The position numbers were made by a program, and so were the translations under genes. Source: Dehalococcoidia bacterium (GTDB lineage Bacteria; Chloroflexota; Dehalococcoidia; Bin125). From it: 64,000 nucleotides of DNA. Position 1 is the first letter of the stretch, and each line of letters opens with the position of its first letter. Positions 42,955 to 50,474 of this stretch are shown piece by piece. The stretch covers positions 1 to 64,000 of the forward strand of contig JAJDXE010000010.1 in NCBI GenBank assembly GCA_022825265.1. Direction: 5' to 3'. The notes below the pieces were generated by a model. That model had not been told where the DNA came from. It saw nothing but the letters and a program-made list of their open reading frames with translations, and did not search any database.

Positions 42955-43708
42955 CCGGTGCGTGGTCGGACGGCTTGTCGCCGTCGCCCTCCATCCGCCG
43001 CTCCTCGATATCGATCTCGACCGCCACTGCCCGTTCCACGAGCGGCGTACTGATCAGGTGGTGATCAATCCGCAGACCCTTGTCCTGCTGCACACCGCCC
43101 GTGCGATAGTCCCACCACGTGTAGACCCCGCCCGACTCGTCAAACAGGCGCAGGGCGTCGGTCAGGCCCCAGTCGATCAGCGCGTTCAGCCGCTCGCGTT
43201 CAGGCGCAGAGCAGAGGATGCGATCCTGCCAGAACTCGGGATCGTTCACATCGCGGTCGTCGAACGTGATGTTGTAGTCGCCAGTCAGGACGAGATCACT
43301 CGCCCGATCCTGCCCGTCCAGCCATGAACGCAAGTGGTCGAACCACTCCAGCTTGTACTGGTACATCTCATGGCCGACCTCACGCCCGTTGGGACAATAC
43401 AGGCTGACCACGCGCACGCCGCTGACCTCAGCGGCAATCCCCCGCGACTGGTCGTCCTCAGGCCAGGGAACGGCTTCTTCAACCCAATCCGGATAGTCGA
43501 GCGAGATGATCGCGACGCCGTTGTACGACTTCTGGCCGTGCAGCACGACGTTGTAGCCAAGCTCGTCAAATCCGTCGTAGGGAAACTGCTCCTCGGTGCA
43601 CTTGAGCTCCTGCAGACAGAGCACGTCCGGCTGATGCTGGTCCAGCCAGTTGAGCACGCGGTCCTCGCGCGCCCGGATCGAGTTCACGTTCCAGGTAGTG
43701 ATCTTCAC
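42932..43708 (-). CDS. xth: exodeoxyribonuclease III
   Basis: 258-residue AP endonuclease/3' exonuclease of the EEP superfamily. Conserved motifs: TTWNVNSIRARED, CLQELKCTEEQFP, YNGVAIIS, SLYCPNG, LTGDYNITFDDRDV, TWWDYR and the final [12 protein letters not shown] with catalytic Asp-His. It repairs abasic and oxidised DNA ends. The GTG start overlaps the stop of the SpoU methyltransferase gene (GTGA), so translation is probably coupled. Confidence 0.95.
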   Translation of the reverse strand: MKITTWNVNSIRAREDRVLNWLDQHQPDVLCLQELKCTEEQFPYDGFDELGYNVVLHGQKSYNGVAIISLDYPDWVEEAVPWPEDDQSRGIAAEVSGVRVVSLYCPNGREVGHEMYQYKLEWFDHLRSWLDGQDRASDLVLTGDYNITFDDRDVNDPEFWQDRILCSAPERERLNALIDWGLTDALRLFDESGGVYTWWDYRTGGVQQDKGLRIDHHLISTPLVERAVAVEIDIEERRMEGDGDKPSDHAPVTLVLED

Positions 43709-44526
43709 ATCGCGCTCCTCTCGCGAACCCTGTCATAGGCATGATGAAGGATGATGCCCGCCGCCACATTCACATTCAGCGAGTCCACACCCTCAGCGAT
43801 TGGAACTGCCACATGGCCGTCGATCAACGGTCCGAGCGCCTCGCTGATGCCGGAGCCTTCGTTCCCGAACAGCCACACGATCTTGGATGGCAAGTGCTGT
43901 TCGCCCAACGGTTCGCCACTTTGGTCAGCCGCCAGGACTGTTGCGCCTTGATCGCGAAGCTCCCTGAGATCCTCCGACAGGTCATCAGATCGCGCGATGC
44001 TCACCCGAAACCATGCCCCCGTCGCCGCTCTGGTCACTCGAGGATGGGTCGGATCAGCGCTTCCCGGACCGACCAGCACAGCGTCAACGCCAAAAGCCGC
44101 TGCCGAGCGAATGATCCCGCCGACGTTGCCGGCATCCTGGATCGCGTCGAGAGCCACGACCTGCCAGCGATCGCCGCCCGGCGCGTCGAACCTCCTCAAC
44201 TCATCGCTGATGAGCGCGAAGTGACCCTGTGGAGTCCGCGTGTCGGACAGACGCTCAGCATCGGCGCGGCTCAACAGCGTGACGGGTCGTCCGCTTCCTC
44301 GCCACCGTTCAGGGAGCGTCGACAACACCTCAACGATTGGCGCGTCGGCCTCAAGGGCGTCGCGGACGAGTTTCTCGCCATCGATCAGGAACAGGCCCTG
44401 CTCTCGGCGACCGCGAGCCGTCTTGAGCTTCTGTAGTTGGCGCAGGCGGACTCGCGTGAGCCGTTCGATCTCACCCGCTCCCCCCTCGAGGGGGAAGCTG
44501 CCATCGGCAGAGGGGGGTGAAGACAT
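43705..44526 (-). CDS. SpoU/TrmH-type rRNA 2'-O-methyltransferase
   Basis: 273 residues. A substrate-binding N-terminal domain (GRREQGLFLIDGEKLVRDAL) leads to the SPOUT domain with motif 1 DAIQDAGNVGGIIRSAAAFGVD, motif 2 VWLFGNEGSGIS and motif 3 VPIAEGVDSLNVNVAAGIILHHAY. The layout is that of RlmB/TsnR-like 23S rRNA ribose methyltransferases; the exact target is not shown. Residues 4-16 (PPSADGSFPLEGG) are the translation of palindromic repeat A. ATG 44526 has AGGAGG 14 bases upstream, longer than ideal. It lies 18 bases after the LLM gene, and coupled to xth. Confidence 0.88.
   Translation of the reverse strand: MSSPPSADGSFPLEGGAGEIERLTRVRLRQLQKLKTARGRREQGLFLIDGEKLVRDALEADAPIVEVLSTLPERWRGSGRPVTLLSRADAERLSDTRTPQGHFALISDELRRFDAPGGDRWQVVALDAIQDAGNVGGIIRSAAAFGVDAVLVGPGSADPTHPRVTRAATGAWFRVSIARSDDLSEDLRELRDQGATVLAADQSGEPLGEQHLPSKIVWLFGNEGSGISEALGPLIDGHVAVPIAEGVDSLNVNVAAGIILHHAYDRVRERSAM
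44478..44517. repeat. palindromic repeat A, copy 3 (inside the SpoU gene)
   Basis: CCCCCTCGAGGGGG (44481-44494) is a perfect palindrome, followed by TGCC-ATC-GGCA (44499-44509) and GAGGGGGG (44510-44517). The right end is 6 bases from the start codon of the minus-strand SpoU methyltransferase, the same position and orientation as copy 1 in trmH. Confidence 0.8.
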
Positions 44527-44544
44527 GGTTGCGCGAGAGGCCTC

Positions 44545-45393
44545 CTAACCGCCGTTGAACTCGGCCTTGACCTCTGCGTACCGATCCAACAACGGAATCA
44601 CCGTGTCGGACTCGGCCGCCGGCAGACCGAAGATCAGCCGGTCGAAGCCGATGTCGATCAGATCCTGCACCTGCTCCGGATTCGGTCCCACGCCGAAGAC
44701 TGTGCAGTTGATCGTGTCCATGTCGCGCTCAGCGCGGTCTGCGGCCGCCTTGAGCTGCTCCATGTCGCCGCGCATGTCGCCGCGCAGCGCGATCGGCATC
44801 CAGCCGTCGCAGTAGTCGACCACGCGGTCAAACGACCACTTCGACTGCGCGCCGAGCAGGACCGGCACGTCTCCGTCGACGGGCTTGGGGTAGCTCCAGA
44901 CCGGGTCGAAGTCGATGAACTCGCCGTGGAACTCGGGCTCGTCCTTCGACCAGAGCTCGCGCCAGGCGAGTACGATCTCGCGGGTCACCTTCCAGCGGTC
45001 CTTGAAGTTCCAGCCGTGATTCTCCAGCTCCTCCGCGTTCCAGCCGGCGCCGATGCCGAGGATTAGGCGGCCGCCGGAGATCATGTCCAGCGAGGCGGCT
45101 GACTTGGCCGCGACGAGCACGTCATGTTCGGGCACGAGCAGGATGCCCGTGCCGACCTTGATCGTCTCTGTGGCGGCAGCCGCAGCCATCAGCGAGACGA
45201 AGGGGTCGTGCGTGTGCCAGTATTCCTGCGGCAGGTCGCCGCCGCCGGGCCAGGGCGAGATCCGCGAGGTTGGAATGTGAGTGTGCTCGGGGAACCAGAG
45301 CGACTCGAAGCCGCGCGCTTCCGTTTCTCGCGCCAGCTCGGGGGGCTGGATTGCGTAGTCGGTCGGGAACATCGATACGCCGAAGTCGGTCAT
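44545..45393 (-). CDS. LLM-class F420-dependent oxidoreductase
   Basis: 282 residues, TIGR03619-like luciferase-fold enzyme. It has the N-terminal TDFGVSMFPTDY, REFLEQ-like ARGFESLWFPEHTHIPTSR, TETIKVGTGILLVPEHDVLVAAKSAASLDMISGGRLILGIGAGWNAEELENHG and the C-terminal IDRLIFGLP pattern typical of F420-using dehydrogenases. I chose ATG 45393; the frame continues 87 bases upstream without conservation. Likely the first gene of a run with the SpoU methyltransferase and xth, though the functions look unrelated. Confidence 0.9.
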   Translation of the reverse strand: MTDFGVSMFPTDYAIQPPELARETEARGFESLWFPEHTHIPTSRISPWPGGGDLPQEYWHTHDPFVSLMAAAAATETIKVGTGILLVPEHDVLVAAKSAASLDMISGGRLILGIGAGWNAEELENHGWNFKDRWKVTREIVLAWRELWSKDEPEFHGEFIDFDPVWSYPKPVDGDVPVLLGAQSKWSFDRVVDYCDGWMPIALRGDMRGDMEQLKAAADRAERDMDTINCTVFGVGPNPEQVQDLIDIGFDRLIFGLPAAESDTVIPLLDRYAEVKAEFNGG

Positions 45394-45500
45394 CCTGTGT
45401 CCTGTCTGTATGCGTCGATCCGTTCGCGACTGAGGATATCGCGTGGTGTTTCGGGCGCTATCTTCGCTGGGATCAGACACGATCCTGGAAGGGACCTGGG

Positions 45501-46436
45501 ATGGCTAGCCACTTCGACAAATACCCCGCACCGAGCCGTGACGAGATCACGGGCAACTTCAAGGAACGCAGGAACTGGGGTCGCTGGGGCGACGACGACT
45601 CGGTCGGAGCGGTCAATCTGATCACGGTTGAGAAGCGGATGGCCGCGCTCGCGTCGGTGCGGAACGGACGAACGGTCTCGCTGTCACGGCCGTATCCCAA
45701 GGATCCGTCGGCACTCAATCCGACCCCGGCGCAACACTTCATGCGCACGTTCGATCGCGGCGACGAGGGAGACGGCGCGGTGGTCGATTACTACGGCTTC
45801 ATCTATCACGGTCACACGTTTACGCACGTCGATGCGCTCTGCCACATCTGGGACTCGGACGGGATCTGGCAGGGACGTGATCCGGACGAGGCTATCGATT
45901 CGGCGACTGGCGCCACATTCGCGGACGTGACCGCGTGGAACCAGGGCATCTTCACCAAGGCCGTGCTGCTTGATGTTCCCAGGTTCCGCGGCGAGCCGTA
46001 CGTCACGCTCGACCAGCCGGTGATGGGAGACGAGTTGCAGGACATCGCAGACTCGCAGGGCGTCACTGTCGAGCCGGGCGACGCGTTGCTCGTCTACTCA
46101 GGCCGCGAGGCATACCAGGCAGACAACCCAACCGATTTCTTCGGCCAGCCGCCCTCGCCGGGATTGCACGCCTCCTGCAGCATCTTCATCCGCGACAAGG
46201 ATGTGTCGATGCTGGGCTGGGACATGATGGATCATCGGCCCAGCGAGTACGGTCTGGCCTGGCCAGTACACGGCGTGATCTACAGCTTCGGCGTGGTGTT
46301 GCTCGACAACGCGCTGCTGCAGCCGTTGGCCGAAGCCTGCGCTGAAGAAGGCCGCTACGAGATGCTGCTCTGCGTCCTGCCGCTCAACATCCAGGGCGGA
46401 ACCGGCTCGCCGGTCAATCCCATCGCGGTGTTCTAA
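45501..46436 (+). CDS. cyclase-family (kynurenine formamidase-like) hydrolase
   Basis: 311-residue metal-dependent hydrolase of the 'putative cyclase' family. The metal site is HGHTFTHVDALCHIW (H-x3-D-x3-H), and further conserved residues are WNQGIFTKAVLLDVPRF, GDALLVYSG and the terminal LPLNIQGGTGSPVNPIAVF. Relatives include formylkynurenine hydrolase and isatin hydrolase, which open lactam or formamide bonds. GGAAGGGA is upstream of ATG 45501. It is divergent from the LLM gene, so the two could act on one nitrogen ring compound; this is inferred from position only. Confidence 0.9.
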   Translation: MASHFDKYPAPSRDEITGNFKERRNWGRWGDDDSVGAVNLITVEKRMAALASVRNGRTVSLSRPYPKDPSALNPTPAQHFMRTFDRGDEGDGAVVDYYGFIYHGHTFTHVDALCHIWDSDGIWQGRDPDEAIDSATGATFADVTAWNQGIFTKAVLLDVPRFRGEPYVTLDQPVMGDELQDIADSQGVTVEPGDALLVYSGREAYQADNPTDFFGQPPSPGLHASCSIFIRDKDVSMLGWDMMDHRPSEYGLAWPVHGVIYSFGVVLLDNALLQPLAEACAEEGRYEMLLCVLPLNIQGGTGSPVNPIAVF

Positions 46437-46448
46437 CCGGCCAGAGGT

Positions 46449-46976
46449 TCAGATCGTCAGGCCACCGAGGCCCTGCAGTCCGCGGGCGTGCTCGACCTCG
46501 CCGACGTGGCGGAAGCCGTGATAGAGCAGCATCCCGGTCAGCGCCTGCCAGATCGACATTGGTGGCGTCGGCCTGATCACGATCTCCTTGGGCAAGTCGT
46601 CTTCTGTGAGCGTTGAGACCCACTCTCGTGTGACCACCCAGACGCCCTGTTGGTACGACAGCCAGGCGTCGACATCGTTGAGTAGGACGGCGTCCGCCTC
46701 CTCCTTGGTCATGCCAGTGCCCTGCGAGGTCCGATGCAGGCCGAAGTGCTGATCCCACTCGCCGTCGATCCAGACCGTCGGCCGGCGATGCACCACCCAG
46801 TTGACGATGTTGTCCTCGGTGCGGACGTAGTGCCAGAGGGAAAAGAACGCGCTGACCCCCTCGTCGGCGGGTCTCGCGTTCCATTGGTCGGCGGTCATGT
46901 CGGGGACGGCGCGGTTGAGCATGGCGTGCATGCCGTCAAGGCCTTCTTGGATCACCTCAAGTTGGGACAATGGCAT
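46449..46976 (-). CDS. DinB family protein
   Basis: 175 residues, four-helix bundle of the DinB superfamily. Candidate metal-binding His residues: LWHYVRTEDNIVNWVVH near residue 48 and the C-terminal YHGFRHVGEVEHARG. It shares the layout and the SQGTGM turn with the gene at 11607, so the two are probably paralogues. Function unknown. It is convergent with the cyclase-family gene (12-base gap). Confidence 0.85.
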   Translation of the reverse strand: MPLSQLEVIQEGLDGMHAMLNRAVPDMTADQWNARPADEGVSAFFSLWHYVRTEDNIVNWVVHRRPTVWIDGEWDQHFGLHRTSQGTGMTKEEADAVLLNDVDAWLSYQQGVWVVTREWVSTLTEDDLPKEIVIRPTPPMSIWQALTGMLLYHGFRHVGEVEHARGLQGLGGLTI

Positions 46977-47050
46977 CGGCTCACTCCTTCACGCAGCCGG
47001 GCGACGGGCTGATCATATGCTGAACCGACGATCCAAAGGAGGGGGCGATC

Positions 47051-47356
47051 ATGGCGAGTCGGGTGGGGCCGGATGAGTATCAGGAGATGCTGCGTCACGG
47101 GACGATGTCGGTGGGGTTGTACACGCCGCGCGAGGTCGACAAGCAATCGCCGCACAACCAGGACGAGGTCTACATCGTCGCTTCGGGCACGGGCGTGTTC
47201 TCGATGGGCACCGAGCGGACGGAGTGCGGTCCCGGCGACACGTTCTTCGTCGGCGCCGGCGCCCGTCACCGCTTCGAGGACTTCAGCGACGACCTGGCGA
47301 TCTGGGTCGTCTTCTACGGCCCAGAAGGCGGCGAGCACGGCTCTGGAGTTGGCTGA
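47051..47356 (+). CDS. cupin-domain protein
   Basis: 101-residue single cupin. Motif 1 is PHNQDEVYIVASGTGVFSMGTE (the two His are reduced: the canonical HxH reads SPHNQDE), and motif 2 is GPGDTFFVGAGARHRFEDFSDD with the metal-binding His. It is a small beta-barrel that binds metal or a ligand; no substrate can be named. Strong SD AAAGGAGGGGG upstream of ATG 47051. Confidence 0.88.
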   Translation: MASRVGPDEYQEMLRHGTMSVGLYTPREVDKQSPHNQDEVYIVASGTGVFSMGTERTECGPGDTFFVGAGARHRFEDFSDDLAIWVVFYGPEGGEHGSGVG

Positions 47357-47365
47357 GGCAGCAGC

Positions 47366-47845
47366 CTAGTAGACGCCGCCGAGTTTGTTGTGGTCCCAGC
47401 TGTAGACGCGGGTTGGGTTGATTCGGACGACGGCTCGCTTTGAGGCTTGGCGCACCCGCTGTTCGTCGTCCATCGGCGTCGAGGAGCGGCCCTGCGCGTT
47501 CGGGTTTCGCTTCTCTCCGGTGGCGTCCTGGACGGCCATCACGAGCTGTGGGTCGTTCTCGATCACGTCCGCTTCGCCCTCGATCACGAGACCCTTGATC
47601 TTGGAGTACTCGACGCCCGATTCCAACATCACGGTGATTCGGGGGTCGCGCTTGAGGTTGAGCACCTTCTGCGCCTTGGCGTAGGTGGTGAAGTGGATCT
47701 TGTCGTCGATGACGCCGTACCACATGGCGACCAGGTGGGGGAATCCGTTGTTGCCGTTCGAGGCGACCTGCAGGGTCCAGCCGGTCTCGATGAACTCCTT
47801 GGCTTCCTCGTCGGTCATGGCGATCATGTTGCGTCGGCTGGGCAT
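47366..47845 (-). CDS. PPOX-class FMN/F420-binding protein
   Basis: 159 residues, split-barrel fold of pyridoxamine-phosphate oxidases. TLQVASNGNNGFPHLVAMWYGVIDDKIHFTTYAKAQKVLNLKRDPRITVMLE is the flavin/F420-binding core, and the C-terminus ends in RVYSWDHNKLGGVY. Such proteins in Actinobacteria and Chloroflexota often bind F420; PdxH activity is unlikely. ATG 47845 has GGAG five bases upstream. It follows fumC by 35 bases, perhaps co-transcribed. Confidence 0.87.
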   Translation of the reverse strand: MPSRRNMIAMTDEEAKEFIETGWTLQVASNGNNGFPHLVAMWYGVIDDKIHFTTYAKAQKVLNLKRDPRITVMLESGVEYSKIKGLVIEGEADVIENDPQLVMAVQDATGEKRNPNAQGRSSTPMDDEQRVRQASKRAVVRINPTRVYSWDHNKLGGVY

Positions 47846-47880
47846 GGGTTCTCCGATTCCTGATTCGCGATGTCGGCAGT

Positions 47881-49269
47881 CTAGGGGCGGGTCATTTCTT
47901 CGGGCTTGACCCACTCCGCGAACTGTTCTTCAGTCAGCAGCCCGAGTTCGAGGCCGGCGGAGAGCAGGGTGCCGTTGTCCGCGTGCGCCTTCTTGGCGAT
48001 CGCGGCGGCGTTGTCGTAGCCGATGTGCGGATTCAGCGCGGTGACCAGCATCAGCGACGAGCGCATCAACTCGTCGATCCGGCCGTAGTTGGGCTCGATT
48101 CCGACGACGCAGTTGTCGGTGAAGGAGACGGAAGCGTCGCCGAGCAGCTTGATGCTCTGCAGGTTGTTGAAGGCCATGACGGGCTTGAAGACGTTGAGCT
48201 CGAAGTGACCGTTGGAGCCGCCGACCGAGACCGAAACTGCATTGCCCATGACCTGGGCGCAGACCATGGTCAGCGCCTCGGACTGGGTCGGGTTGACCTT
48301 GCCCGGCATGATCGACGAACCGGGCTCGTTGGCGGGCAGGACCAATTCGCCGAGACCGGCGCGAGGACCTGATCCGAGCATCCGCACGTCATTGGCGATC
48401 TTCATCAGCGAGACCGCGATCGTGTTGAGCACGCCGGCGAGCTCGACCTGAGCGTCATGCGCCGCCAGCGCCTCGAACTTGTTCGGCGCCGTGACGAACG
48501 GCAGGCCGGTGAAGTCGGCGATTTCCTCGGCGACCTTGACCGCGTAGTCGGGGTGCGAGTTGATTCCCGTGCCGACGGCGGTGCCGCCGAGGGCGAGTTC
48601 GTAGAGGCGAGGCAGCGTCTGCTCGGCGCGCTGGATGCCGTAGGCGACCTGCTGAACGTAGCCGCTGAACTCCTGGCCCAGGGTGAGCGGGACGGCGTCC
48701 ATGACGTGGGTGCGGCCAATCTTGACGATGTTGGTCCACTCCTCGGCCTTGGCCTGGAGCGCGTCGTGCAGGTAGCGCAGGCTGGGAATCAGGTGGTGGA
48801 CGGTCTGCTCGGCGGTGGCGATGGCCATGGCACCCGGGAAGACGTCGTTGGACGACTGCGACATGTTGACGTGGTCGTTGGGGTGGACCGGCGACTTGGA
48901 GCCGATCTCGCCGCCGAGCAGTTCGATCGCGCGGTTTGAGATCACCTCGTTGGCGTTCATGTTCGACTGCGTGCCGGAGCCGGTTTGCCAGACGACGAGC
49001 GGGAAATGGTCGTCCAGATCACCGTCGATCACCTGCTGACCGGCCGACCGAATCGCATCGGCGACCTCGGAATCCAGTCGTCCCAGTTTCTGGTTGGCGC
49101 TGGCCGAGGCATGCTTGACGATGCCCATCGCGCGCAGGATCGAGCGGGGCATGCGCTCGCCGCCGATTTTGAAGTTCTCAAGCGAGCGCTGCGTCTGCGC
49201 GCCCCAGTAGCGGTCGGCGGGAACCTCGATCGTTCCCATCGTGTCGGATTCGACTCGGATCTCACTCAT
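47881..49269 (-). CDS. fumC: fumarate hydratase, class II
   Basis: 462-residue iron-free fumarase converting fumarate to malate in the TCA cycle. The signature [13 protein letters not shown], the catalytic [21 protein letters not shown] and [14 protein letters not shown], and [14 protein letters not shown] are all near consensus. Length is normal. On the same strand as acn and mdh; a 10-bp tandem repeat separates it from mdh. Confidence 0.96.
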   Translation of the reverse strand: MSEIRVESDTMGTIEVPADRYWGAQTQRSLENFKIGGERMPRSILRAMGIVKHASASANQKLGRLDSEVADAIRSAGQQVIDGDLDDHFPLVVWQTGSGTQSNMNANEVISNRAIELLGGEIGSKSPVHPNDHVNMSQSSNDVFPGAMAIATAEQTVHHLIPSLRYLHDALQAKAEEWTNIVKIGRTHVMDAVPLTLGQEFSGYVQQVAYGIQRAEQTLPRLYELALGGTAVGTGINSHPDYAVKVAEEIADFTGLPFVTAPNKFEALAAHDAQVELAGVLNTIAVSLMKIANDVRMLGSGPRAGLGELVLPANEPGSSIMPGKVNPTQSEALTMVCAQVMGNAVSVSVGGSNGHFELNVFKPVMAFNNLQSIKLLGDASVSFTDNCVVGIEPNYGRIDELMRSSLMLVTALNPHIGYDNAAAIAKKAHADNGTLLSAGLELGLLTEEQFAEWVKPEEMTRP

Positions 49270-49303
49270 GTTCAGTCCTCAGCGGGGTTTCGGCGCTCTC
49301 AGC

Positions 49304-49364
49304 GATCGGATTTGATCGGATTTGATCGGGTTTGCTCGGTTTCTGTTCAGGATTGCTCAGTTTT
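49304..49364. repeat. degenerate 10-bp tandem repeat between mdh and fumC
   Basis: GATCGGATTT (49304-49313), GATCGGATTT (49314-49323), GATCGGGTTT (49324-49333) and GCTCGGTTTC (49334-49343), then a broken unit and GCTCAGTTTT (49355-49364). The period equals about one helical turn. It fills most of the 114-base gap; on the mdh-fumC transcript strand it reads as AAATCCGATC units. Confidence 0.75.
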
Positions 49365-49383
49365 GCTCGACGAGTGATCGGGC

Positions 49384-50331
49384 CTATTCGCCGTTGTTCT
49401 GGCTCAGTCGGGCCATATCGTCGACCAGACCCTGCACTGCGTCGGCCGAGTGCTTGAGTTGAGCCTGCTCCTCGTCGGTCAGGTTGATCTCGAGGATCTG
49501 CTCGATCCCGTTCCGGCCGAGAATGACCGGCACGCCGATGAACAGGCCGTCCACGCCGTACTCGCCGTCGAGCAGCGCGGCGCAGGGCAGGATGCGGCGC
49601 TTGTCGAGCGCGATCGAATCCACCATCTGAGCTACCGCCGCGGAGGGCGCATAGAAGGCCGAACCGGTCTTGAGCAGGTTGACGATCTCCGCGCCGCCGT
49701 CGCGGGTGCGCTGGATAATCGTGTCGAGCTGATCCTGCGGCAGCAGCTTCGTGATCGGGATGCCGGCAGCGGTGGTGTAGGAAGCGAGCGGCACCATCGT
49801 GTCGCCGTGGCCGCCGAGGACGAAGGCGTTGATGTCCTCGACCGAGATGTTGGTCGCTTCCGCGAGGAACGAGCGGTAGCGGGCGGTGTCGAGGATGCCG
49901 GCCATGCCGACGACCCGCGAACTGGGGATGCCGGCCGCGTCGTAGGCGACGTGGCACATGGCGTCGAGCGGATTGGACACCACGACGATGGTGGCGTCGG
50001 GCGATTCCGCAATCGCAGCCCGCGTGACCGAATCGACAATGCCCATGTTGATCTGTAGGAGGTCGTCCCGCGACATGCCGGGCTTGCGGGCGACGCCGGA
50101 GGTGATCACGATGATGTCGGAGCCGGCGGTCGGGCCGTAGTCGGTGGCGCCGGTGATGCAGGAGTCGATCCCGATCACGGGAGACGCCTCATACATGTCG
50201 AGCGCTTTGCCCTGGGGCAGGCCCTCAACGATGTCGACCAGGACGACGTCGGCGTAGCCGCGCTCGGCGAGTCGCTGAGCAGTGGTCGCGCCGACATTGC
50301 CGGCTCCAATGACGGTCACCTTCGTTCGCAT
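49384..50331 (-). CDS. mdh: malate dehydrogenase (LDH-like)
   Basis: 315 residues oxidising malate to oxaloacetate with NAD. The Rossmann start [18 protein letters not shown], the specificity region [24 protein letters not shown] and the catalytic [10 protein letters not shown] place it in the tetrameric LDH-like MDH group seen in Chloroflexota. ATG 50331 has AAAGG 8 bases upstream; a TTG at 50337 is less likely. It lies between acn and fumC on one strand, with 143 and 114 bases between. Confidence 0.95.
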   Translation of the reverse strand: MRTKVTVIGAGNVGATTAQRLAERGYADVVLVDIVEGLPQGKALDMYEASPVIGIDSCITGATDYGPTAGSDIIVITSGVARKPGMSRDDLLQINMGIVDSVTRAAIAESPDATIVVVSNPLDAMCHVAYDAAGIPSSRVVGMAGILDTARYRSFLAEATNISVEDINAFVLGGHGDTMVPLASYTTAAGIPITKLLPQDQLDTIIQRTRDGGAEIVNLLKTGSAFYAPSAAVAQMVDSIALDKRRILPCAALLDGEYGVDGLFIGVPVILGRNGIEQILEINLTDEEQAQLKHSADAVQGLVDDMARLSQNNGE

Positions 50332-50352
50332 GATCAAGGACCTTTCTGAGCA

Positions 50353-50369
50353 CGGGCGCAGGACGCCCG
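50353..50369. other. small hairpin in the acn-mdh gap
   Basis: CGGGCG-CAGGA-CGCCCG, 6-bp perfect arms with a 5-base loop, 22 bases ahead of the mdh start. No T-run follows on either strand, so it is not a clear terminator; it may lie in the mdh leader. The rest of the gap 50332-50474 shows nothing I can name. Confidence 0.35.
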
Positions 50370-50474
50370 CGATGGAATGCGGCTTGAGTCCGTACCCATT
50401 GTTATCCGAAGAGCAGCTTTGAGTCTGCCACGTGAGCAGCTATCCGAGGCAAACCGCGCGGCGGACACGACCGC

